In this document: positions 47,798 through 58,715 of the stretch, one piece after another
How the letters are laid out: every line of letters begins with the position of its first letter
How positions within the stretch are numbered: position 1 is the stretch's first letter
DNA from: Voacanga thouarsii
Taxonomy: Eukaryota > Streptophyta > Magnoliopsida > Gentianales > Apocynaceae
DNA length: 64,000 nt
Direction: 5' to 3'
Assembly: GCA_026120185.1 (NCBI GenBank)
Contig: JANUWF010002022.1
Coordinates: 2,278,001-2,342,000, forward strand
Translations under genes and position numbers: made by a program
The notes under the pieces: model-generated
Database searches by the model: none
Told to the model about the DNA's origin: nothing
What the model saw: the letters and a program-made list of their open reading frames with translations, nothing else

Positions 47798-48346
47798 TGT
47801 AGGATTTCTATCATGCATAATCAGATTAAGCGCAGCAGAAAACAACAAGAAATCCAAGCCATGGATCACGGGTTTGCAATAGAAACGGGAAAAGGAGAAG
47901 ATTGCGTTTATTACCTCGTGAAGCCGGAATTCAAAATTTCAGAAACAAGAACGCAGGCGTGATCCAGATTATCCAAAACCGTTCACTGCAGCTCAACTGA
48001 AGTCCAAGAAAGAACTCCCTCTAATGATAATCCACACAAGGTTGAATGCTCACAATCTCACAATTCTATGTTAGTAGAATTCGGGAGGCTAGGGTTTTGA
48101 TCAAGAAGAGAGACGGCTAGGGTTTGATCAAGAGAGAGGCAGAGAAATGGTTTCTCTGTTATTGCGTGAATAGTCTGTCTCTAACCCTAAGGAAACTATT
48201 TCCTTATATTTATAGATTTATATTTACCATAAATTGCAACTTAGTCCTTCAATGTCCAATTGTCAACAAATTGGTCCTTGAAGTTTACTTAATTACAATT
48301 AGGTCCCATGAATTATAACAAACTTACAATTAGGTCCGCTGTAGCA
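47798..48346 (-). mobile_element. Probable solo LTR (~550 bp), copia-like
   Basis: On the minus strand it has LTR-like character: a start near the GGACCTAATTGTAAG region, a TATA-like TATAAATATAAGGAAA, and an end ATAGAAATCCTACA preceded by a TCTGATTATGCATG block common at the 3' end of plant copia LTRs. No internal region. I could not find a matching 5-bp duplication, so the boundaries are approximate. Confidence 0.45.
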
Positions 48347-48399
48347 CTCGGCAATTTCTATGGTTAATTAGAAATTCGGGTTCAAATCCCGGCAGCGGA
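48335..48399 (+). pseudogene. tRNA-like sequence (shortened)
   Basis: 65 bases. TCCGCTG at the 5' end pairs perfectly over 7 bp with CAGCGGA at the 3' end; a T arm TCGGG-TTCAAAT-CCCGG sits directly before the 3' strand, as in a real tRNA. The 5' TCCGCTGTAG and the CTCGGC element resemble plant tRNA-Glu, but the D arm is missing and the middle is an AT-rich hairpin (ATTTCTA/TAGAAAT), so it is not a functional tRNA. It may be a decayed tRNA gene or a SINE head. It overlaps the putative LTR edge. Confidence 0.5.
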
Positions 48400-48679
48400 A
48401 ATATTTCTTTCGTTAATTGTTTTTTGTGGCTCGTTGATTTGAAGGAGTGGGCCTTTCCATTCCTTCCTGCTAATGATTAAAAACAATACTATCTTCACCC
48501 CCACACCCCCCAGAAATTTCTTGTATACTTTGTGGTGAATCTTTTTCCCATTGGTTAAAAGAATATACTTTCTTTTGGTTTATAATTTTAGAAATATGAT
48601 AATTAATAAGCGGTAAAGGGTGTATTGTCAATCTCAAACTTTTATTTACTTTATAATCATTCATTAGTTTTTTTTTAGT

Positions 48680-49284
48680 GGAGTCCCAATGCAGTTTATT
48701 TGGAAATTTTTATTATATATTGAGGAGTAAAATTGTCTTCATAATCAACTTTACCACAAAATAGGATAAAAAATATTTTGGGACATACGGGGATATTTTA
48801 TCATTCTAGATCTCAAAATACATATTCTTTCCATAATCTATTAACGAATCTATTCAAATATTGAAATGATGCACTTATTTTTTGAAGAAAGTATTGCACT
48901 ATTAAAAGATTCACATAAGTTGTTCAAAAAATGTCACATTTTGGCCAAATTCTAAAAAATACCATTGACCAATGATGAGGATTCTTAGTTGAAATCCACT
49001 CAAATGCTACCTTATCAATTACTTCTGTCTCCTTAAGTGCAACTTCAAACTCATTTTCTTGTGTTGCACTTGCTGCCTTCCGTAGCAATTCCTTTAATGC
49101 CAATCTCTTGTGGTTAGTTTTAAAATTATTGTACATATGTCGTACACAAAAGTGATGATCTGAGTTTGGACACAATTGGCTTATTGTTTTTAGAAAGCCC
49201 TTTTGTTTATCACTGATAAATGTCCAATCAAAGTCATTCACAATATTGAAATCTATTTGGAGAATCTCAAGAACATCAACAAGG
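48680..49284 (-). pseudogene. MULE (Mutator-like) transposase fragment
   Basis: Minus strand, from the break at 49284: LVDVLEILQIDFNIVNDFDW, then TFISDKQKGFLKTISQLCPN, HHFCVRHMYNNFKTNHKR, LKELLRKAASATQENEFE and HHWSMVFFRIWPKCDIF. This is the MULE transposase catalytic region (the DKQKGL and CVRH.YNNF motifs are diagnostic). Beyond 48924 the frame is broken, although expected later pieces can still be glimpsed. Its N-terminal side is cut off by the copia composite that begins at 49285. Confidence 0.85.
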
Positions 49285-52200
49285 TGTTAGGAATATGCCC
49301 TAGAGTTAATTTGTACTTATACTATTGTCGTTATGTTTTATATAATAATAATTAATTAGGAACTGTTTTAGAATAGTCATTGTATTTATTGTTGGGTTTT
49401 ACTATCAAGTCACATACTTGATGACCACAAAACAAAATTCACCATTCATGGAAAAGAAAACCTCATATTATTATATAAAACATAACGACAATAGTATAAG
49501 TACAAATTAACTCTAGGGCATATTTCTAACCGTCTTCCACTTGCACTAAGACTAATTTGGCATAAGCCGTAACCTCATTGATCTAGTATGACTATCATGT
49601 TTAGACGATGGGAGAGGCTTTGTCAGTGGATTTGCAACATTGTCATTAGTTGATACCTTGCATACTTTAACATCTCCTTTATCAACAATTTCTCGAATAA
49701 GATGAAAACGTCTAAGTATATGTTTGGATTGCTGATGTGATCTTGGTTCCTTAGCTTGTGCAATGGCTCTATTGTTGTCACAATAGAGATCCACTGGGTT
49801 CACAATACTAGAAACTACATCTAGTTCTGTAATGAACTTTTTAATCCAAACTGCTTCTTAAGCTGCAACTGAGGCAGCTACATACTCAGCTTCTGTAGTA
49901 GAATCGGCCACGATGTCTTGCTTTGAATTTTTCCAGCTTATAGCACCTCTATTCAAACAAAATAGAAAACCTAATTGCGATCTGTAATCATCTATGTCGG
50001 ACTGAAAACTAGCATCAGTGTAACCATTTACAACTAGCTCCCATTTTTGTCCTCCATAAATTAAGAACATATCTTTAGTTCTTCTTAAGTACTTTAGTAT
50101 ATTCTTGACAGCAGTTTAGTGTGCCTCTACAGGATTTGACTAGAACCTACTCGTCATGCTCATTGCATATGATGCATCGGGTCAAGTACATAACATGGCA
50201 TACATGATAAACCCCAAAGTGGAAGCGTATCGTATCTTGTTCATGCACTCTTCTTCATCCTTCGTAGAAGAACTTTGCGTTTTGTTGAGTTTAATTCCAT
50301 GTGACGTTGACAAGAATCCTCTCTTAGAGTCTTACATACTGAACCTTTTCAATAACTTGTCAACGTACGCACTTTGACTTAGTCCAATTAGCTTTCTAAA
50401 TCTATCTTTATAGATCCTTATGCCTAGAATATATGCAGCTTCACCTAAGTCTTTCATTGAGAAATAATTTCCCAGCTATGTCTTTACACTTTGTAGAGTT
50501 GGGATGTCATTTCTAATGAGTAAGATGTCATCAACATAAAGTACCAAAAAGACTATAGCATTCCCACTTGTTTTCTTATAGACACAAGGCTCATCTTCAT
50601 TTTTGATAAAGTTAAATTATTTAATTGCTTCATCAAAAAGAAGATTCCAGCTTCGAGATGCTTGCTTCAATCCATAAATGGATCTTTGAAGCTTGCACAC
50701 TTTATTAGAATTCAAAGGATTATCAAAACCCTTAGGTTGTGTCATGTACACATCCTCGAGTAAATTTCCATTGAGAAACACGGTTTTAACATCCATTTGC
50801 CAAATCTCATATTCATAATATGTTGCTATGGTAAGAAGAATTCTAATAGATTTAAGCATTACAATTGGTGAAAATGTTTCATCATAATCTATACCACGAG
50901 TCTGTCTATAACCTTTTGCTACCAGTCGTGCTTTGTAAGTATGCACATTTCCCTCCATGTCTGTTTTCTTTTCGAAAACCCATTTACACCTAATGGTTTT
51001 TGAACCTTTAGTGGATTAACCAAAGTCCAGACTTGGTTATCATACATGGATTGCATTTCAGACTTCATTGCCTCTAACCATTTTTCAGAGTCAGAACTCT
51101 TAATGGCTTCTAGATAGGAAGTGGGCTCATCATTAACCATAAGCTCCACATTGTGATCGTCAGTGATGAGGAATCCATATCTCTCAGTTGCTTTAGTCAT
51201 ATAAATAAGTTTCATATAATTTTGAGGCTTTAATGAAAAACTCCCACTAAAAGCATTTAAACTTTTGAAACTTCAACATTTTGATGTTTTGTAGTGGGTA
51301 AATTTTTTTTTTCATAAATATTTTATTTTATTCATAAGTAAGCTTTGGCTTTAATCTTATAGTTAAATAAAACTAAAATTTTTAAATGAGATAAGCATCT
51401 ACTGTCCTGGCTAAAAATATCTCATATAATGCCCTAGGCCCAAAACCATTTTTATAGTCCGGTTAAGTCAAACCATATCAAACACATGGAAAACTATTTC
51501 CCATCTTGTCTCACATAGATAATCAAAAGCATCCTACTTTGGCAGGAATGACCATATGATGATCCAAGTAATAACAAGTGTTTGATTTTGGAAGGTATTT
51601 AACACTTAATTTTTTTAAAAATAACAATTTGATTGTAGTAAGCATGGAATAAATATATCAAATATGCATGCAAGACATAAATAAAAGTGACATAGCATGG
51701 CCCATAACCTATGTTGATCATCACGAGCAAATGGGAAGATCAAGGTGGTCAATCTAGGTATATGAACTCCTTAAGCATTCTCTAATGCCTTAAGCATACT
51801 CCTCCTTGGTTGTAAATGTAGGCCGCCGTCTTCTTTTACATTGGATAGTAAAATTAAAATAATTCCTATTATAGGAAAGCAATACAATTTTACAACAATG
51901 AAAAACGACACGCAGGCCGTATTTAAAAAATACAACTTAAAACAACCAGAATGTATCCTGCCATTCACATTGGGATAAACGGGCCATGCTATGCACTATT
52001 CAAAATAATCCACAACCACAATAAAAAACACTAATGAATAACACACAAACAATTTTTCCTTCTATCATTGAATGAAATTTCGCCTTCCTAGGGTTTGAGA
52101 GTGCTAGTGCCTAGGGTTTGAGTGGAAATATGTCCTAGGCGCTAGCACTCTCGAGCAACAAGTTAGTTCGCCGTGTGTACCTATAGAGGACGTTCGCACA

Positions 52201-52378
52201 CTGCAGCGTCTGGTGATTGTTCGGGTTGTACGTATGACAGCATAATCAAAATTGGAGGATCTCGATTACGCCGAAGAGAAGTAATTCTGTAAACCTAAGG
52301 TCTTCTTAATCGTTTACTTAGATCCTTGGAAGAGATTCGTGGATGTTTTCCGCGTTTAGGAGTCCACGAATCCTAACA
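49285..52378. mobile_element. Rearranged copia element: plus-oriented LTR ends around a minus-oriented pol
   Basis: The left edge TGTTAGGAATATGCCC and the right edge GAATCCTAACA are the start and end of the same LTR family as the solo LTR at 29.7-31.2 kb, both in plus orientation. Only about 65 bases of LTR start and 245 bases of LTR end are in this orientation. Between them lies inverted material: an LTR start (-) from about 49530 downwards, its polypurine tract, a copia pol 3' half (-), about 0.8 kb non-coding, and a short inverted LTR piece near 52082-52119 that forms a hairpin with 52135-52152. No exact target duplication was found (CAAGG left, ATAGG right). Confidence 0.75.
49555..51240 (-). 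pseudogene. Copia reverse transcriptase and RNase H
   Basis: Minus strand, nearly one frame: the RT N-terminus (DSEKWLEAMKSEMQSMYDNQ), KARLVAKGYRQTRGIDYDET, MDVKTVFLNGNLLEDVYM, CKLQRSIYGLKQASRSW, the catalytic YVDD box at about 50535, then RNase H with GYTDASFQSDIDDYRSQLGF, DSTTEAEYVAAS and YCDNNRAIAQAKEPRSHQ, ending near SMRLRLMP. About five stops interrupt it. Gag, protease and integrase are absent. A polypurine-like tract (GTGCAAGTGGAAGACGG) follows and leads into an inverted LTR start at about 49530. This resembles Tork-type copia elements. Confidence 0.88.
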
Positions 52379-52730
52379 ATAGGAACTCAGGTCTGAATGA
52401 TTTGTATGCATTAAGAGGGATATCTCAAAACACTTTCAATAATTCACAGTGGAAAGAATTTGGAACTGCTGCTTATTCTTAGAGTTCATCTGATTTTTGC
52501 TGTTAAGTGACACTGAATTTCTTTTACATCTAATGTTCTTGAGCACTGTCATTCCATGACATAAGAGTTTTACTTTTATGATTTCACCCCTAAAAATGCT
52601 AATGCCAAACAAAAACCTTATCAAAACAAGTAGATAAATGAAGAGGTGCTGAATCATAATGAACCCACTTCTCGAGAACCAAAGGATAAAGAAAGAAGGT
52701 AAAGAAACAAAAGTTTTGCATTCTCACCAA

Positions 52731-52866
52731 ACTTTTTCCATTAGATAAGCTAGATTTTGATGGAGGACAACAACTTATATTGAGCAGACGGCACAATTCA
52801 TAAAGCATTTCATCTGATAAATGAAGCCCTAATTTCCTCATCACTATAACAACACCATACACAAGC
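52731..52866 (-). other. Possible unrecognised exon
   Basis: A minus-strand open stretch bounded by an AG acceptor-like end and a GTGAGA donor-like end, reading VMRKLGLHLSDEMLYELC and then RLLNISCCPPSKSS. The composition looks protein-like, but I recognise no family and it does not resemble OEP37. It may be a host exon or chance. Confidence 0.2.
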
Positions 52867-53831
52867 TATAATAAGTGATCCATTCATCATCATTATTTGA
52901 AACTAAAAGACTAATTAGATAAAAGCAAAAAAGTAGAATTAATTTGTGAGCTCATGCTAAAGTGGTGCTCTTATGTCAACCAAGTACAAAAAAGTATAAC
53001 TAAACAAAATTTAGCAAAAAAAGGTGATGTCTTTGCTCATGTTATTGAAATAGCATTTCCTAGGACCTTATTAGAACACGAATTACTCAAAGCTAGTCCA
53101 TGTAAACCAACAAATTTCTGCACAAAAACTAAAATTAATATATATACATACACATTAGTTCTACACCGAAAAAGAAATTATTGTAACTAAAGCATAAATG
53201 CACTACCCATTAGTTATCACTAATAGTTATTGTTTTTCAAGTTGTGTAAGATAAATAATATAGATTATAAGTACAAAATTTCCTCACAAAATCATAGGAG
53301 AATTAATGAGGAATTGATTCTTTCAAAAGTCTAGCATTTCATTAGCAAGAAACAATTCATAAAAGGAAGTGATTCTGATTTAAACTTAAAATCAAAATAC
53401 ATCTACATAAGCCAAGAGTGGCGCATGGTTAGATAGAGGGGGGAGAGAGAGACCTATAACATCGCAAGTCGAGTGAGGCAATACAATTCTAGTGTTAGGC
53501 CGTACATAATACTTCTTCATTGTACAAGGTTATCCATGTAAATATATGTAGCCAAAGCTTGAAAAGTCTAACTTAAGCCAACTAAAATACCCAAACTTCA
53601 TAGTAAATTCAAACTACTTGATCAGTTGACACCCCTAACTCAGAACAGATTTTGGCACTCCATAAACATTCATACAATATCTGAATATCAATAATTTCAA
53701 CATGTCAAAAGTAAACCATAAACAATTGAAAAGTCAAAATGCCTCAGTTAATCCACATTTCCAGAAATTGCTTGGGGAAAAAGGCCAAAACAAATAAAAA
53801 TTCAGAATTTCACAAAATTCCACATATTTAC

Positions 53832-54197
53832 CTTAACGTCATGAGTTGCCTTGAATTGAAGCCCAGCTCCGACATTAAAAGATGCTTTTACAAGAGCATG
53901 ATTCTCTTCGAGGTCGTAGTGCAGAGATAAGTACTTGGAAGTAAAAGTAACTTGAGGCTCCAAGATCTCTCATTCGCCATCATTTTGAAAGGAAAGCTTG
54001 AGCTTAGCTACGTTATCAATCAACTTGCAAGAGATCTTATGAAAGAAAACAGAGCTATCGCTGTCATACTCCAACGTCGCCCTAATTCTTGGCTTCCTGT
54101 CCAACACCGATTTTGAAAAACCAGTACTGCCGGCTCTAGCATCAATTTTGGCGATGGGTGGCGGTTGCAGTGATTCTGGTGATTCTGATTCCGCCAT
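53832..54197 (-). pseudogene. OEP37 (chloroplast outer envelope pore protein) first exon, with premature stop
   Basis: From the ATG at 54197, 122 codons up to a GT donor (AAG|GTAAAT) at 53831. After a variable Ser/Pro-rich start it reads RKPRIRATLEYDSDSSVFFH, KISCKLIDNVAKLKLSF, then (after an in-frame TGA at codon 76) EILEPQVTFTSKYLSLHYDL and LQFKATHDVK. This is the conserved N-terminal part of OEP37, a beta-barrel channel of the plastid outer (inner-facing) envelope, and its exon boundary. The single TGA sits between well-conserved blocks, where related proteins have a sense codon. I found no later exons in the 1.4 kb downstream, which then runs into transposon DNA. A recently disabled or truncated gene copy is likely; a sequencing error at the TGA is possible. 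Confidence 0.75.
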
Positions 54198-54299
54198 TGT
54201 TTATCAGAGTGATGGATAATGGAAATGGATTCTGGTGGTATGAGCGAGTGAGAGAGTGCATGTCTCTCTGTGTGAAAGAGAATATGAGAGTGATTTTTT

Positions 54300-54900
54300 G
54301 TCTATTTTTTAGGTGAAAATTTAGATGAAGTGTTGATAATTATCTTATGCCTATGAATTTGTTCATTTCTACATTATTTTATTTTATTGCTTTTTCAAAA
54401 TTTTAATATTTCAAAAACCTTCAACATCTTTAACTTTAGATCCTCACATTTTTAGATTTTTTGACACTTTATTTAGGGTATATTTACACTTTTAATTAAA
54501 TATGTGCAATAAAAAATATAAATATATCAGGTTGTTACATTTTAAAATAATTTTTAATAATAAAGTAATACTTTAATTATTAAAATATTTTAAAAATTAA
54601 ACTATAAGTTATGGGTTAATTCACATTTTTTCGGAGAATTGATTTTGTCTGAAATGGTCCAATTATACAAGAAGAACATGTTAAATGTTAGAATAATTTT
54701 TTTTAGGATTAGATTTTTACTAATAATTTAGGAGTTGATCAAATTATTATATGAAGAAGGTACTCCTTAAGAGGATATTAGTTACTATTTTATAATTTTA
54801 TCGATATCTCTTCAATTGAAACTTTAGTGTTGTCAATCAAGTTTCATATTTAAATTGTATTGAGCCTTGCTGGTTTTACATTTAGCGAAATTATATTCTA
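54300..54900. other. AT-rich intergenic DNA
   Basis: Upstream of the OEP37 exon. No TATA box or gene is convincing; the region just before the exon is CT-rich on the minus strand, as many plant 5' leaders are. Confidence 0.4.
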
Positions 54901-55162
54901 TACTACATCCATTTCAAAATATAAGTCATTTTAGATTTATACACATGAATTAAGAGTTAATAAATTCTAGATAATTTTAAAACAAAACTTTTAAAAACAC
55001 CCCTAATTAAGTATTTGTCTGTTTTGTTAATTGGGGAGAGTTTGGGGAGAGATAGAGTTGGAAAAAAAGTAAAAACTTTTTATAAAATTTTGTAAAATGA
55101 CTTATATTATGAAAAAAAAAAATTTAAGTCTAAAACGATTAGATTGTGAAACGGAGGTAGTA
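54901..55162. mobile_element. Stowaway-like MITE
   Basis: Left end TACTACATCCATTTC; right end read inward TACTACCTCCGTTTC; about 262 bp, AT-rich, TA at both ends. Inner parts AATATAAGTCATTTTA and TGACTTATATTATG are also inversely related. No coding. Confidence 0.75.
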
Positions 55163-55869
55163 TTATATAAAAATCTTCACTCTTGTAGAAAAATAATTAT
55201 TTGCGCAATGCATTGAGAATCATACTATGTTGTCAAATATACTTAAAGGAGAAGTATTCAATCAATTAATTTTAAGTATTGATTTTTTTGCTGATTTTAA
55301 ATAGTTAATTAATAACTCGCTTGATAAAATTGAAATATAAAGATTGAAATCTAAATATTTAGGTACTAATTTTTTAATACTAAATTTTGAAATTTGGAAT
55401 TTGAAGCAGAAGTTTAAGTTAATTATAATACATTTTACACTACATTTTTATTATATTTAAGATTAAATAGACAATAATAGTAATAATTATATTGAGTATT
55501 TAACATATTTAAAATTTAAATTTAAGTAACTTTTATTTTGTTTAAAATTTATAAGAAGACTTCAATATATCTTAATAAATTAAGTGATAATAAAAATTTA
55601 TTATCAGATGCACTTAATTAATTAAGCACTTATTATTATTAGTTATTAAATGTAATTAATAAAATCAGTACGTAATTAATTAATTTTAAGTATTTAGTTG
55701 AGTTATTAAAGAGATCCTAACAAACAAACTTGAAAAAATTAAGAGGAGATTAATGGGGTTTTAAATTTTTCTTTCAAACAAAAGCTCCTCTAAAATTTAA
55801 GACAATTTAAAGAGTATTTCAAAATAGAACCAAATTGACCAAAAATAAAATATTTGGTGGGCAAGTTGA
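55163..55869. other. AT-rich spacer
   Basis: Very AT-rich; nothing recognised between the MITE and the satellite array. Confidence 0.4.
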
Positions 55870-57590
55870 ACCACAAACAATAAGTATGATAGATCAAAGT
55901 TATTAAATATTATGACACATCTAGAAAAATATAGAAAATCTAACACATTTACAAAGATAGGCATATGAAATTAACGATCCAACCATTAGATTTGTTAAAA
56001 TTGTTAAGAAAAGTTTCATAACAAAATTTGAAGATAATCGAATATATTTTGACACATTTTCTAGCATAGTATCTAGACAAATATACAAAACCTAATGCAT
56101 TTACAAAAGATTGGCATATCGAATTAACGATCCAACCGTTAGATTTGTTAAAATTACTAAAAAAAGTGTTATGACAAACTTTGAAGGTAATCAAATATAG
56201 CTTAGCACATAACCTAGGATAATATTTAGGAAAATATCCAAAACCTAACGTATTTACCAGGATAGGTGTATCAAATTAATGATCCAACCATTTGATTTGT
56301 TAAAATTACTAAGAAGAGTGTTATGCCAAATTTTCAAGGTAATTGGATATATTTTGATATATAATCTAGCATAATATCTAAAACAAATCCAAAACCTAAC
56401 GTAGTTACAAAGATAGGTGTATCAAATTAATGATCCAATCATTAGATTTGTTAAAATTAATAAAAAAAAAGTGTTATGGCAAAATTTTACGATAATTGGA
56501 TATATTTTGGTATATAATCTAGCATAATATATAAAAAAAATCCAAAACCTACTGCATTTACAAAGATAGGTGCATCAAATTAATGATCCAACCGTTAAAT
56601 TTATTAAAATTGCTAAGAAAAGTGTTATGACAAATTTTGAAGGTAATCGGATATATTTTGGCACAATATCTAGCATAATATCTAGAAAAATATCCAAAAC
56701 CTAACGCATTTACAAAGATAAGCATATCAAATTAACGATCAAACCATTAGATTTGTTAAAATTATTAAAAAAAAATATTTTATGACAAAATTTGAAGGTA
56801 ATCAGATATATTTTGGTATATAATATAGCATAATGTCTAAAAACACTCCAAAACCTACCGCATTACAAAGATAGGCACATCGAATTAACGAGCAAACCGT
56901 TGGATTTGTTAAAATTACTAAGAAAAGTGTTATGACAAAATTTAAAAGTAATCGGATATGTTTTGGAATATTATCTAGAAAAATATTCAAAACGTAATAG
57001 ATTTACAAAGATAGGCATATCAAATCAACGATCCAATCGTTAGATTTGTTAAAATTACTAAGAAAAGTGTTATGACAAAATATGAAGGTAATCAGATATA
57101 TTTTGGTACCTAATCCAGGATAATATCTAAAAAAATCCAAAACCTAACCCATTTACAAAGATAGGTATATCAAATCAACAATCTAACAATTAGATTTGTT
57201 AAAATTATTAAGAAAAGTGTTATGACAAAATTTGAAGGTAATCGGATATAGTTTGGCATATAATCTAACCTAATCTCTAGAAAAATATTCAAAAACTAAC
57301 GTATTTACAAAGATAGACGTATCACATTAATGATCCAATCGGTAGATTTATTAAAATTGTTAAGAAAAGTGTTATTATAAAATTTGAAGGTAATCAATAT
57401 ATTTTGGTACATTATCTAGAAAAATATCCAAAACATAACGCATTTACAAAAATAGGCGTATCAAATTAATGATCCAACCGTTATATTTCTTAAAAATACT
57501 AAGAAAAGTGTACGTTGTGACAAAATTTGAAGGTAATTGGATATATTTTGGCAGATAGTCTAATATAATATATAGAAAAATATCCAAAAA
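55870..57590. repeat. Satellite-like tandem array, ~152 bp monomer, about 11 copies
   Basis: The landmark GATCCAACC (with variants) recurs at about 55976, 56129, 56281, 56432, 56585, 56738, 56890, 57030, 57180, 57332 and 57471: spacings of 150-153 bases except two of about 139-140, where the monomer lacks part of the block with TCTAGCATAATATC. Each unit also has TTAGATTTGTTAAAATT, AGTGTTATGACAAAATTTGA and TATATTTTGG. Short frames on the minus strand repeat as a consequence and are not genes. Confidence 0.92.
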
Positions 57591-57599
57591 AAAAGTATA

Positions 57600-58013
57600 T
57601 AAAAATTAGTAAAATAGTAATATCAAGATTTGAACACGCAACTACTTGAATATAAACAGTTTCCTCAACCCTGGTATCTAATGAAAGCTTCCATTTTATG
57701 TTGACATTTTTTAATATTTGATAAAATAAGAATAATATGCTTTTTCCACAGTTTAGTAAAACTGCAGGTAATAAAATTTTTTACCCACAATTTCAAATCT
57801 CTGTGGCCAAAAATTATTTTTATCCATACAATTTTTAACTTTGTGGTAAAAAAAGATCTTTTACCTACAGAAACACAACCGTGACAAAATAAAGTGTTAC
57901 CAAAAATTTTTATATGCCACGTAATTCAAAATTGTAGTAAAAACTAAGTTTTCACTATAGATTTTGCTATGTTACAAATAAAAGCTTTGCCAAAAGCCAC
58001 TTTTTTTGTAGTG
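57600..58013. mobile_element. End of a MITE or CACTA-like element next to the satellite
   Basis: The segment ends CCACTTTTTTTGTAGTG at 58013 (minus strand CACTACAAAAAAAGTGG), a terminus typical of plant CACTA-like MITEs. Inside are repeated phrases such as CTGTGG/TTTGTGGTAAAAAAAGATC. A matching left end was not found; the satellite may lie inside the same element. Confidence 0.4.
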
Positions 58014-58715
58014 AAATGAGCACCAACAACCTTTACCTTTATGAAGCAATTTGATTTTACATTGAAGCACTAATAAAAAGGGAGATTTTTGTATTCTAGA
58101 GAGTAAGAGTGTTTCTTAAAAAGATATTACAAAAATCCACTTTAAAATCAAGTTTTGAAACCATTTATAGAAGTAAAAAGTAAAGCTCCAATGGCTAGTT
58201 TCACGCTATCAGATTTTTCAAAATTTTGGACTCAAAGAATTGGATGAGAGTGCATCCAAAAGGTGAGTCCAAAATGGCACTTTTCTAAGCAAAAATATTT
58301 TGACACTGTTCATAGAGTTTTGGATGTAGATTTTAGATATAGAATCATTCAAACTACTCAATCCAAAAATCTGAAGACTTAAAACTTTGAAATCTTTTTG
58401 CTTGTCTGTTTCAAGGTAGAAATAAATTGAATTATAAAGTAAAGAGACATATGAATTTTACAAGTAATACCTTAACAATGATTCATAGTCTAAAGTTTTT
58501 CCACAAGGACTTCTTGGTATGTAATTTCTTAAGCTTATCTTCTTCTTGATCACCTATTCTTGAATTTCATTGCTCAAGAGTTGCTTAGTAATCTTATTTG
58601 TATGCCTTGGAAGAACTGGTGTCAAACATATCCTATCACATATAGATCACACAAGTTAGTCCTCATGAATATTTATTATAATTCAAAACACAAGAGAATG
58701 ACCTTCGAGCTAACA
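58014..58715 (-). repeat. Probable 3' LTR of the SIRE-type copia element
   Basis: On the minus strand the LTR would start TGTTAGCTCGAAGG right after a polypurine-like AAAAAGGAAGAGAT, preceded by TTTGTCATCACTC, the standard context for SIRE-type 3' LTRs. The far edge is uncertain; it is placed next to the CACTA-like terminus at 58013. Confidence 0.5.

Noticed and set aside
50156..50377. 73-codon plus-strand frame
   Set aside because: Shadow of the copia RT/RNase H coding on the minus strand.
52599..52862. Further exon of OEP37
   Set aside because: The translated stretch does not resemble the beta-barrel segments expected after the first OEP37 exon, so it was kept only as an unrecognised candidate.
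55949..56990. Repeated ~60-80 codon frames on the minus strand
   Set aside because: They are periodic products of the 152 bp satellite monomer, broken differently in each unit.
55870..57590. CRISPR-like periodic repeat
   Set aside because: Units are contiguous and diverged over their whole length, with no unique spacers; the sequence is a eukaryotic tandem satellite.
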